Shown here: positions 17,254 to 28,500 of the stretch, one piece after another
Layout of the letters: each line of letters starts with the position of its first letter
Numbering within the stretch: the stretch's first letter is position 1
NCBI GenBank assembly: GCA_946811185.2
Contig: OX328112.1
Location: 1,550,001 to 1,614,000 of the forward strand
DNA length: 64,000 nt
Origin: Hippopus hippopus
Lineage: Eukaryota > Mollusca > Bivalvia > Cardiida > Cardiidae
Direction of reading: 5' to 3'
Translations under genes and position numbers: made by a program
Notes under the pieces: model-generated
What the model saw: only the letters and a program-made list of their open reading frames with translations
What the model was told of the DNA's origin: nothing
The model's database searches: none

Positions 17254-17811
17254 CAAAAGACGTCTTCCGCAGACTCGTTAAAACTCGCGATATTTGGTAA
17301 GAGTTTAAAAAAATACACGTCTATCCTCGGCTGATGGGTAACTTTACATTTTCCCAAATTAGGACAAAAGAATCTAATCTTGCGATATATCTTTACACGC
17401 CTGAACGATCACTCTTTTTGAGTTAATTCTTTACAAAACAATAAGAGTTTGGACTGATCCAATACCAAGGCATTGCTGGATGACATTTTAAATACAGTTG
17501 AACTGTTTAGATTTTTTGAACTTCTTTAATGGAAGAATTAGACTGCGTTGTGGGCAAAAATAGACACTGCTGGTCACCAGCATTTTCTTTTTTTCCCATT
17601 TTTTTTTTTCTCAAGGTCGATGAAACTCGGGGGTGTGAGGAAAAGGGTATAAAGTCGTTAAGTGAGGTGAAGTCCTTATGTATCGCATAGTTAGAATTCT
17701 TTTAACCCTTATTCAGCTAAATAAGTTAACTACAACGTTCAAGCCGATAGAAACAACATGAATTTGGCTCTTTCAAAGTTATTCTTTGGGAGAAAATATC
17801 TTCTTATCGGG

Positions 17812-17873
17812 CAGTGTAGATTCAAGATCAGACAGCACGTTCTGTGCAGTCTGATCTTGATCTACACTGTCTG
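17812..17873. repeat. Palindrome family B
   Basis: CAGTGTAGATTCAAGATCAG mirrored by CTGATCTTGATCTACACTG. The outer arm GCAAAAGGTCAGTGAGTCGC is mirrored at another copy (21465-21500), showing that the full element is longer than the core hairpin. Confidence 0.8.
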
Positions 17874-18129
17874 CAAAAGGTCAGTGAGTCGCGCTTAGCA
17901 GCCAAAGGATTAAGGTCCTCATGTTGAAATTTTTGCATAAAATACTCTTGCTTTTTAAACACTTCGGATTCTGAGTAAGACTTAAGTTATTTTTGTAGAC
18001 AATGTTTATCAAGTTATTCAGTAAATTTGGTGATTTAACGCCATTTTCAGCATTTAGGTTGCGCAGGACATTGTAGCTACCCATGCTTTTTTAGAGTTTC
18101 TTTTACCAAGACTTTGCGTTCTTTCCAAA

Positions 18130-18395
18130 CCCGCCGAGCCCCGGTAGTGCAGTCGGTAGTGTAAAGGACTCAGTGGTTGCTTTCCGAGGATTGATGATAG
18201 TCAAGGCGACAGAATTCATTCCTTTCTCACCGCTGATCATTGTTTCGACGATTGTTATATGGGAAAGCAGACAGTGGCTTCGAAGGAATATTGTGCGGAG
18301 TACTGGTAAAAGTAACTCCAGAAAAGCATGGATAGGTGCACTCGCCGCCGCGATATAGCTGAAATTATGTTGAAAACGGCGTTAAACACCATACA
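18130..18395 (+). repeat. tRNA-derived SINE
   Basis: The head GTAGTGCAGTCGGTAGTG resembles a Pol III A box, and the tail ends GTTGAAAACGGCGTTAAACA. The same head (GGTAGCTCAGTCGGTAG) is seen, inverted, at 37395-37412. A second, inverted SINE body follows to 18575. Confidence 0.6.
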
Positions 18396-20840
18396 ATCAA
18401 TCTTTCCAGCCCCACTAGTTGCCTTACCTTATCGTACCTTTTCATCTGTGGCTAGCCTCCTGTCGTAATGACCATCATCAGTCCTTGGAAAAGAACAACA
18501 AAAGCCGAGCTCGGAATCGAATCAGCGACCTCCTTGTTTCAAGCCCGGGCGTTACTGACGTAGCTACTGGCCTTGGCATCATTAATCGAAATTAAATTGC
18601 CTTTTGCTGGTAGTTTAGATCAAGATCAAACTGCACAGGACATGTCATCCTCGGAACCCAGGTTTGAATCATTACGTTACTCTCCATGCATCTACCCCTG
18701 GGATAATTGACTAGCAATTCGTCGTTTCTTATGAATATTCATATGGTCGGGAAGTACCCTAATAGCGAATCGAAAGATCGATAACATTATGATACTTTCT
18801 TGTAGAGAGGGTAATTTCATTTTTTCCGTTATAAAAAATAACCACACTATGGAAAAAACCCGAGGTTGTCAACAAATATTGCCCGTTAGCGTGCTTGTCT
18901 CCTGTGATATGCCATTCTGCAATACAGGGATGACACTATCGATCTTCGTGTACGCCGAAAATCTCTTTTTTAAAAACGCTTCTCGAATGTGGTGTTGATG
19001 GGAGATGCCAGATTTAAAGTATAGCTAAGCTTGATTTGCAACGAATGATGTGATTAGATATCGACAAGTTAAAAATAGAAATGACGACGTATTTGTGATA
19101 AAGATAGTTTAAATTTTCTCAAGGAAAAACTGAGATCACCAATCAAAATGCTTCATGAATAATTCATGAGAACGAGGAAACGCCAGCGAAATAACCCAGG
19201 GTCGATTACAGAATGAATCGAAACTGGGTCAACCAGGATGAGGACATGTGGGCTGAACTTAGATTTATACCGTTCTATATTTTTGAAACATTCTGGCAAA
19301 AACAACATTGACATTGCAACGAGTCATGCTCTTTGATAAAGGGGGCTCAAGGATTACGACCCCTAACTCATCGGTAAATATCGTGTAACATCGACGTTTC
19401 GTAAAGGCTATTCGGCAAATCTAGGCAGCTTCCGTCTTATAATATGAGAGTTAGGGGCCGTAGACCTTAATGCATCTGCAAAAAGTACCAAACCATATCA
19501 GCGTGCGCAGTTAGAGATACATGTATTGCTTTAAAAAATCATTTTGAATGAAATTAGACGAACGTTACAACACAAGCGATGATTCAGAAGCAGGAACAAT
19601 GAGCACTTGTCATGTCCAAGGGCATCATTTTTGATCTGGAGTTTTATGTAATGTAATCCAAATTTCAGACAAACTGTTTGTGCCAATTTAACCCTTAGGC
19701 TGCTGAGAGCGACTCACTGAAATTTTGTGGACAGTGTAGATCAAGGTCTTGGATCTACACTGTCCGATAAGGATATTTCCTCCAAAATAATAAACTTTGA
19801 AAAAGCATCATTTTTGGTTTTCACCATCAGCTTGAAAGTTTCATTTAGCTTATTTAGCATGATATTAAATCGGACAGTTCGACATAGACCAGTACGTTTA
19901 CGAATACGGGCCCAGGATCATTTGTAAGTATTACAAATCTTTGACTGGTCATTTTATTTCGTAAGCAGAAAACCTGTTTACATCGCAAAAAAAGGCAAAA
20001 CTGCTATATGTGCAACAACACGTGTAAAAACCCAATATCTGGTGTAAAAACCCAATATCTGGTGAAAAATAGATCTATAACATTACGAATGAATGTTAGA
20101 ATATAGACATTATCTCCCGTTAGATGGCATTCTACAAATACACATCTATCTAATTTGGGCATTCAGGGTACAGAACCGGACTACTTTTCAAAACGAAAAC
20201 CGTTACTTTGAATTTCAAAATAAAATAAACGTTTACTCAATAAAACGCTACCTGGTGCGATTCATTCAGGTATGATCAGCTAGCATGTAACCTATGCACC
20301 GGCCAATTATTAAAACAGCTCTTACAAGCTTGGGTAATAGGTTCTGTATAAGCCCTACTTTTCCCTAGTATATGGTGTCACACCGGTAACTTTTTCGCGG
20401 ATTGAAAATATAGTAAAAACCACTGTCTTCGACTGGCTGCTGCTGAATCCCTGACGAAGCGGGAGCTTTGTAGTTTTTTCCTTCAAATATATGTTCAATG
20501 TCCTCCACAAAAAGCAGCAGAAAATGGCATCATGAGTGATAAACTTTTATTGCTATTCCTCTTCAAACACATCGACCCTCGGAAAATTGCTGTCGGTCTA
20601 GACCCTAACTGGTGATAGACCATGCCTCTTTGTCTGGTCACATACCAAAAAATAGTCCAAAAAGAAATACATAAAATGCATTCATTCTGTGAAGAAATAA
20701 TCAAATTAACTTCGGAAACACATTTTAGACCTCTCCTCTCATACTTCATAATAAAACAGTGTGGCAGAAGTGCTTGGTATCAAATTTTCAAGTGGGACTA
20801 CTTTTGATACTACGACCCGGAAGCATTTCGTTCTGGTGTT

Positions 20841-21975
20841 ACACCATATGGGCATTCGGCATACCTCGGGTGATGGGAGCCATCAAATCCAGATGTAGGT
20901 ACGGAATCGGCCGAGTTGTGACGAGTGACCATATGGGATCAGTGAGGTATCAAGACAGTTCCCCGACAAGACAGTTCCCCGACATAACTTTTCGAGACAG
21001 TTCCCCGACAGATTTGAAGACAGTTCCCCGACGCTTTTGAAGACAGTTCCCCGACACATTTGTTTTGTGTCAAATAACCTTTTATTGACAATAATGATTG
21101 ATAATCAAGAAATATTAAAAATATTCTTAGATAATTGATGTTGTGATAGGGTTATTCGTATCTTGTGAAGAAGAATTCTATATACACTGAAGGGTAGATC
21201 TACTTGTTCTCTCATGGGTGAATTCACGATCTTCATGCAAAAAAGAGAATTTTAAAGAGGCTTTTAGCAAGCATGAAAGTTGATCAAAGATATGTTTGGA
21301 GTTCATTGTTTAAACTGTTTTGATAAGTTGTACTTTAGCTGTGTGTATTTCTTTAGGTTTTATAGAAATACTTTAGAGAGAACGAGAGAGAGGGGGGGGG
21401 ACTTACTTGAGTGAAAAAGTATTTCTTTTTACCTAGAACACTCTTCCCATAATCCGAAACTCTTAGGCTGTTAAGCGCGACTCACCGACCTTTTGCGGAC
21501 AGTGTAGATCAAGATTAGAATGCACAGAACGTGTCCTATCAGGAAATATTTTAAAGGCCGTCAAACGGTTTCGTCAAACAAAGCTGAGTTATAGAAAATT
21601 ATAGACATTCCACCAGGCCAGTAATGAAAATTAAATACAATCTCACGGTGACCAAATGTACACGTCAATTACAGGTACAAACTCTATGAACAATTAGTTA
21701 CAAAAGATCGTTTATTTGTAAAATCCTTTATCAGCAATTTTTATCCATGATAATTGTCAATTAAAATAGACAAAAAGTGTCGGGGAACTGTCTTCAAAAT
21801 TGTCGGGGAACTGTCTCCAAATCTGTCGGGGAACTGTCTCGAAAACGTGTGTCGGGGAACTGTCTTGTCGGGGAATTGTCTTATTCCCATCAGTGATGCC
21901 ACTCGTCACAACTCGGCCGATTCCGTACCTATATCTAATGGCTCCCATCACCCGAGGTATGCCGAATGCAGTGAT
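20841..21975. mobile_element. Foldback element with GACAGTTCCCCGACA repeats
   Basis: The left arm (20841-21060) and right arm (21775-21975) are inverted copies. Each contains four to five repeats of GACAGTTCCCCGACA (or its complement) and an outer segment with GTACGGAATCGGCCGAGTTG. The central 700 bp is AT-rich with no coding frame. No convincing target duplication was found. It may be a foldback MITE or the ends of a larger element. Confidence 0.6.
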
Positions 21976-22309
21976 GCAACAAAGCAGACAGGTCGAATCT
22001 TCGAAAAATATGACATCTGCAGACAACAAGAAAATAGATTTATCTAGCTAAATCAACCGTCACTGGACAGGGACCCAGTGTCGTTCTGTTAGTTTCAGTG
22101 TCAGTCTTTCAAAGAGTAATACCAAATACCAAATAGCAATGATTATTTATGTCAGGGAAATGAGTTCTCCGAAGAATTTGTACCAAGGCCACGACTTTTT
22201 TGGAGATCGTGTAATCTTCAAATAAGGATACGAATTTTCCAGAGTACGAATGCTTTAGGGTACGACCTTTTTCTTCAAACTCTAGCGATCCGCCGATGAA
22301 CAAAGGTTA

Positions 22310-22458
22310 GTTTACTCGTCAAAACTCGTCCAATTCCGTACCTACACCTAACTTGATCAACCGATCATCCGAGGTTTACCGAATTATTAGATTTCGATAC
22401 GGAATATACCGAATTGTGCCGAGTGCAACCGTCAATTATCACGAGCTAACGTTCCAGC
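22310..22458 (+). promoter_or_regulatory. Probable STEEP1 upstream region with repeat-like block
   Basis: Immediately upstream of the STEEP1 ATG. Positions 22317-22390 (ACTCGTCAAAACTCGTCCAA; TTCCGTACCTACACCTAACT; TCATCCGAGGTTTACCGAAT) resemble the outer arm of the foldback element at 21900-21970. No TATA box is obvious. The transcription start is not determined. Confidence 0.4.
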
Positions 22459-22579
22459 ATGCCGAAGGTTGTTTCAAAGTCTCTGGTTTGTACAGATACG
22501 AAAGATGAAGAAGAATACCAAGGAGAAAAACCTCTACATGTGTATTACTGTTTATGTGGCCAGATGTGTCTTATTTTAG
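22459..22579 (+). CDS. STEEP1: STEEP1 exon 1
   Basis: Starts at ATGCCGAAGG and ends at TTTTAG/GTATGA in phase 1. It encodes the N-terminus through the YYCLCGQM segment. Confidence 0.9.
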
Positions 22580-25500
22580 GTATGAATGAATGTAATGAAA
22601 CGTCTTGCGCGAAATGGAAAGTAAGTGAAAAGATGTCCGGACGTTCGAGTAGTCGGATAAGTTGGAATATTTCCTCATGAAGACAATGCCACTGGGCACC
22701 GTTTGAATGAAATTTATACACCATTTTAAAATCAGCTAAGTTACCAGAATTTATCAAGTAGTACTGTACAAGTATATTTAACTTGTGCAGGTAATGCATT
22801 GTTGTTATAACGCTGAAGTAAATTCCTAGGTTAGTCCTAGGTTAGTCCACAGGAATTTGACATTCTATAAGAAAAAATATGATTAAATAAGAAAAAAATA
22901 TTCCCCTGTATATAAAGAAACACAAGGAATGCAAAGCCTCGATTACCGGCGACAACACAAAAATGCCCAACCCACCCAAAAGCACCAACGAAACGAAGAG
23001 TGATCACAATTTCCTTTACCCTATGTTTTCTAAAGGCTTCTTCCTCATGGTCGTGAAAACCATGGATTGTTTTTTAATTTGTTGATATTTTCATTTCCAT
23101 GCTTCATGAAAAATGATCAGTCGAATAAGGCTAATGTCAAAAGAGTTACGTCCCCTGATGGGTTTTTCCCTATTCATACAAGTGAAATATCCTTCTTTAA
23201 AAAAAGAATACCGACAAACATTTTTGCTAGTTACCTCAAGAAAAATATGTAGTATCATGCAATGCACATAAATATATTTTAAAACGAAAATAAATATGAA
23301 AACGAAAGTAATATTATCTGCGGGCCTTAAAAAATAGTGACGTCAGCGAATGGCTTCCTTGATGGCTTGTAATTGTCAAAAAAGCTGTAAAAAATTACAG
23401 ATATCTCCGATGAAAAGGTGTCTACTTAAGGATCGCTGGATGTCATAGGTACATTTTGGTGTTATCTGTTACTAGGGTAAAGGAAATTGTGATCACTCTT
23501 CGTTTCGTTGGTGCTTTTGGGCTGGTAGGGCATTTTTGTGTTGTCGCCGGTAATCGAGGCGTTGCATTCCTTGTGTTTCTTTATATATAGGGAAATATTT
23601 TTTTCTTATTTAATCCTATTTTTTCATTATAGAATGTCAAATTCCTGTGGTTAGTCTCAATAATGAGACGCTATGGGGGTCACACTAAAATACGCCACAG
23701 AAGAATTATACGCCACAGATACGCCACAGGAGAAATGTATACGCCACAGCAAATATATAGCTTTCAAATTGTGTTTTTTGTGTTTTATCGTATAGATTAT
23801 GTTATTATCTATCATCTGTGAAAAAATTATTTAGAAATATTTTATATTTATGTACTAAATCGATGTTTAAAAATACACCATAGCCGAGTTATACGCCACA
23901 GATACGCCACAGGAAGAATGTATTCACCACAGCAAATAAATATCTTTTAAAGCATGTTTTTTGTGTTTTTATTTTGTAGATTATGTTATTATCTATCATC
24001 TGTGCAAAAATAACATGGAAATAATTTATGTTTAAGAAGTAAATAGATCAGTTGATATTAAGGGAAGAATTGGCAGCTATTTTAATGAGTGGATTTATTT
24101 ATAATTACAGTAGTTGAAGGGAGATAACTCCAATGACCATGAGATAGTCTAACATACTGTCACATGTTAGCTTTTTTATCTTTTTATTAATACTGGAGAA
24201 TTGAAAGAAAAGATGTGCAGGTTTTTGAATGTTTATAGAAAAACAGCAGGAAATAGTAGAGAAGTTTGGCTCTCTAGGCAGGAATTACCTTACTGAAAAA
24301 TTACTTCCCGTATTATTTAGACATGTTTTTTTACCAAGATTAGATGTTCCTACAATTCCCCTACTTTGGAAAAATAATAACTGCGAGAGCATGAATAACA
24401 AGATTATATTGTTAGGTAATTGGAATTTTTAAAAAATCCCCCAATTGGTAGACAGATGTACTAGACCTTTATCAGTCTGTGTATAATTCTTTGAAAAAGT
24501 ATTCTTGTTGAATAAACATTTCTTAACATACTATCTGTTTGTGTGGTCCGCATTGTCCACTCATTCTAAAATTAGGATGAAACTTATTTGGTCTGCACTT
24601 TTAATAAAGAGCGCAGGCTGATCCGAGAAGACACTTTGAGCAAATGTCCGAATGCTCCTTTTCGCATGTTGAAGGCCATTCAATGTATCATCGGTTTACT
24701 TCAAAAACCTCGTAATTACAGCTTGTTACAAGCTGTAGTTACGAGGTTTTCGAAGTAAACCGACGACATATCAATCAGAATTGTCGTCCCCAGTTGTTTT
24801 ATAAACTTGTATACCCATGTATGCTTATCGCTTGGTAAACCTGTAAAGGCATGAAAAACTGAACAAGGTATTTAATGTGTCCACGTGCAAATCAAAATGT
24901 GCGAAAGGTTTCCCAGTGTCACTAGTCACTCTCTTTACTCAGTACCAGACATATCGAGATTTCACATCGGCCCGGGAGAAGCCAATTGAAAACATTATGG
25001 GGAATAAAGAAGTGGCAGGCAGCCAACCTTTTCGCCTTTTCCAGCAATATTTTCACGTGTCCAGGGTCCAAAAATTTCCGGAATAGACACTCGTCCTGTA
25101 GGACAAGTGACTTTGAAAAAACACTTGCCCTGCCTTGATCCTCACTCGTCTGAAGAGAAAAACCCATCTAATATTTGACTGGCTTTTTTTTTTTAAACGG
25201 AAACACTAATTATATTGTCTCCCGTAGCAACGAACATTAAATACCCTGTTCGAATATCCGGTATCATTTATCCGGTCAAGTTATAAGAAATTAATAAAGC
25301 CAGAACAACACAGTTTTTGGACCTGGTTTCGGGAGAGTATTTGCGTTATTGTTAATGTCGATCGTTTTAATAAATTGGCAAAGTCACTCGTATTGAATTA
25401 GATCTACCCGAGGCATATTAAAACATCTGTATGCAATGAAAATGTCCCGGGTTATATCATTAGGCTGACTTGAAACCGGTCTTTATTTGGAGCGGGTACC

Positions 25501-28500
25501 AGCAGGTTTTATGTCCTGTTTCAATATTTGATTTCCAGAATACCCTTAATTGTCTTATTCAATAATGAAATGACCGTTTTGTCTCCTGTAAGATAATTTT
25601 CATCTGGAAAAACTTATTTGTTCACTACCTCCTATTTACCACTCGTCCTGTCGGGCGACCATGACTGATATTTCACTCATCCTCATCCATTTCTCACTCG
25701 TAAATACGAGCGGACGAGTGGATTTTTTGGACCCTGGTGTCATGTTTTGATGAATATCGTCTATAATTGTTTTCAAAGTTGTTTGGTAAAGGGTGAAAAC
25801 GTCGACCGTCCCTAAAATAATGAGTGGAAATCATTGTGGGAAAAAGTGCGTCCAATAATGGCGAGTGTTTGCGAGTCCTTACTATTAGACAGTTATCCCT
25901 TTATGAAACAAACCCGAGTTGTAACGTCTTGTAACAATTTCGGCTTTCCTGTAAGTCTTCTATCCCATTAAGTACCAATACCATAACCCTTAAATTGTCG
26001 TTTAGACAAGCTTTCAATCAGACTCTAGAGTGAAAGGACTGTGCGGAAATAAATCCTATAAATTCCATACTTCTAATTCAGTCCATACAACTTTTAAATG
26101 CTTTAACTGTTTAACAAACGACAAAATTTTAGCCTGGTCCAAACTGAAAGCATTTTTTCGAAGACAATGAATGTGACTAAAAGATAGAAATTTGTTTAAG
26201 GAAGGGAAGAAAACATAGTGGGAAAAGTTGAAAATGCTGGTGACCAGCATTTTCTCCTTTCACCAAAATGTTTTCAAAGGCTTCTTTCACAGGGGTTAAT
26301 ATTAGACATCTGCAGTTTGCAAAACGATGAATGTAGATCTAGCGACCTGTCAGAGTTAATAGAGTTATCTCCCTTCAAGTATTTATAACCATGTTACGCT
26401 TGAAAATGGCAGCCGAACCTCTTCAATAATATCGAATCTATTTACTTCTTAAATATAAATTATATCCATGTTATTTTTGCACAGATGATAGATAATAACA
26501 TAATCTACAAAATAAAACACAAAAAACATGCTTTAAAAGATATTTATTTGCTGTGGCGAATACATTCTTCCTGTGGCGTATCTGTGCCGTATAACTCGGC
26601 TGTGGCGTATTTTTAAACATCGATTTAGTCCATAAATATAAAATATTTCTAAATAATTTTTTAACAGATGATAGATAATAACATAATCTACAAAATAAAA
26701 CACAAAAACGTGCTTTAAAAGATATTTATTTGCTGTGGCGAATACATTCTTCCTGTGGCGTATCTGTGCCGTATAACTCGGCTGTGGCGTATTTTTAAAC
26801 ATCGATTTAGTCCATAAATATAAAATATTTCTAAATAATTTTTTCACAGATGATAGATAATAACATAATCTATACGATAAAACACAGAAAACAAGATTTG
26901 ATAGCTATATATTTGCTGTGGCGTATACATTTCTCCTGTGGCGTATCTGTGGCGTATAATTCTTCTGTGGCGTATTTTAGTGTGACCGACGCTACGGTGA
27001 TATTTTTTTTCATATTTGGACATTTATTGTGCACTGTACCGTCTAAAGTCCATCGTAAATTTTCCAGTAGCAAAGGTAGAGTGCTAGATCTATAGTGACT
27101 TTTTGTTTTGTTGTTTAAATCTGTATTGCAGCAGAATGCAAGTAACTGTTAGTGACAAACATGACCAAAGACATAGCCTCGAGTGTCTGTATTCCGTGAT
27201 GATAAGGATACAACAGGATGAAACTAAGAATTAAGACAAGATTATGAACTAGAAACTGCTTGCCTTCATGAAAAAATCATTTCGAATCAGTTTCATGAAA
27301 AAATTTCAACTTGGATATTAATTTCCATGTTCAATGTGCAATAAGGAAACCATGCCATCGGCCTTCTTGAGGAAACATGGCATGACCCAGTTCCGGTAGC
27401 TAGGTAGTATTTACAGCTAAAAGTCGTAGGTCCTTGCATTTTTTGAGAAGGAAAGTTATCTAGATATAAGAAAAATTATATCAATTTCTTTTAACCAAGA
27501 AAATTACATTCTTTTTACATGTTTTTGTCGCGCATTTGGCTGAAATTCAAGGGTGATAAGACGTTCGATTATTGTGAAGGCTTATGAGCTGAAACACCGT
27601 GTGACGTCATCAAACTATGTGCTTTATGAGATGCAAACAAAAATCACCGGTTCAAGGACCCTCACGGAATACAGACACTTGACGATAATTATTAAACCTG
27701 TCATTACCTTAAGAGCTTGTAGAGGTCGTTTATAACATGTAAATCTTGGGAAAAAAACTGATGAAACCTATCATGTGTGGCGGCCATTTTCTGTGTTTTC
27801 TGGATCGCAAATTACTCGTGTAAAAGACGAAATGTACTGTTTTTTTTTTTTATGTTCAGCATTTAAATTGAAAATATTTGAATTTGAAATGAAGGATTAT
27901 TGAATGCACAAGCAACAGGTATGTAGAAATCCTAGTTTTGTGCTCTGTTTTTGAAATTATTAGACTTCAAACTTGCGCGCAAAATCTGTGCGGAGATTCA
28001 ACTGGTTTTGTCTTGATCGTCTCTGTACCCAGAGGCAACCAGTCAAAAAGTAACATTGGCTTTGGGGACAGTTATCTTTACTAACTCCTAGGCCTACTGC
28101 AGTAGGGGAAGAAGTGTGGCCGGGACCCCTCACTTGTGCTCTTACCCACTGCGCTACCCACACTGCTTGACATTCACTTTACCAATTATTACTACAACGC
28201 TTCCCCAAACATGAATTTTAAGACTTGTCCGTAAGGAAGGGATTTGCTGACAACAAATTAAACATGGCTGAAATGAGGGAATTTATCTTTGATAGGATAG
28301 AAAACTATGTGTGAAAGGAAATAAATGCTGCTTACCAGCATTTTCTCCTTTCGCCCAATGTTTTCAAAAGCCTTTATCCTTGGGGTCATTCAAGTTAAGA
28401 AGAATTGATATAAGGTAAAGGGTTAATTAGCAATCTAGAGAAGACCAATTTCTCTTTTTCGCACAATGTTTGCACAGAAATCTGTCTTGAATACCAAAGA

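Larger units (their letters stand above)
16760..20840. other. Intergenic repeats, no gene recognised
   Basis: It holds palindrome A (17190-17253, partial near 17570-17605), palindrome B (17812-17873, partial at 18613-18645, 19728-19765), two SINEs (18130-18575) and unassigned AT-rich sequence. Short open frames have no recognisable protein features. Confidence 0.4.
23676..26985. mobile_element. MULE-like element with TACGCCACAG repeats
   Basis: Ends are GGTCACACTAAAATACGCC and its reverse complement, with arms of about 450-600 bp containing repeated ATACGCCACAG (right arm: CTGTGGCGTAT, with an extra duplicated unit at 26560-26830). The flanks GACGCTATGG and GACGCTACGG look like an 8-10 bp target duplication with one change. 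An open frame at 24229-24432 contains [10 protein letters not shown], reminiscent of MULE-type transposases. It lies in STEEP1 intron 1. Confidence 0.6.
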
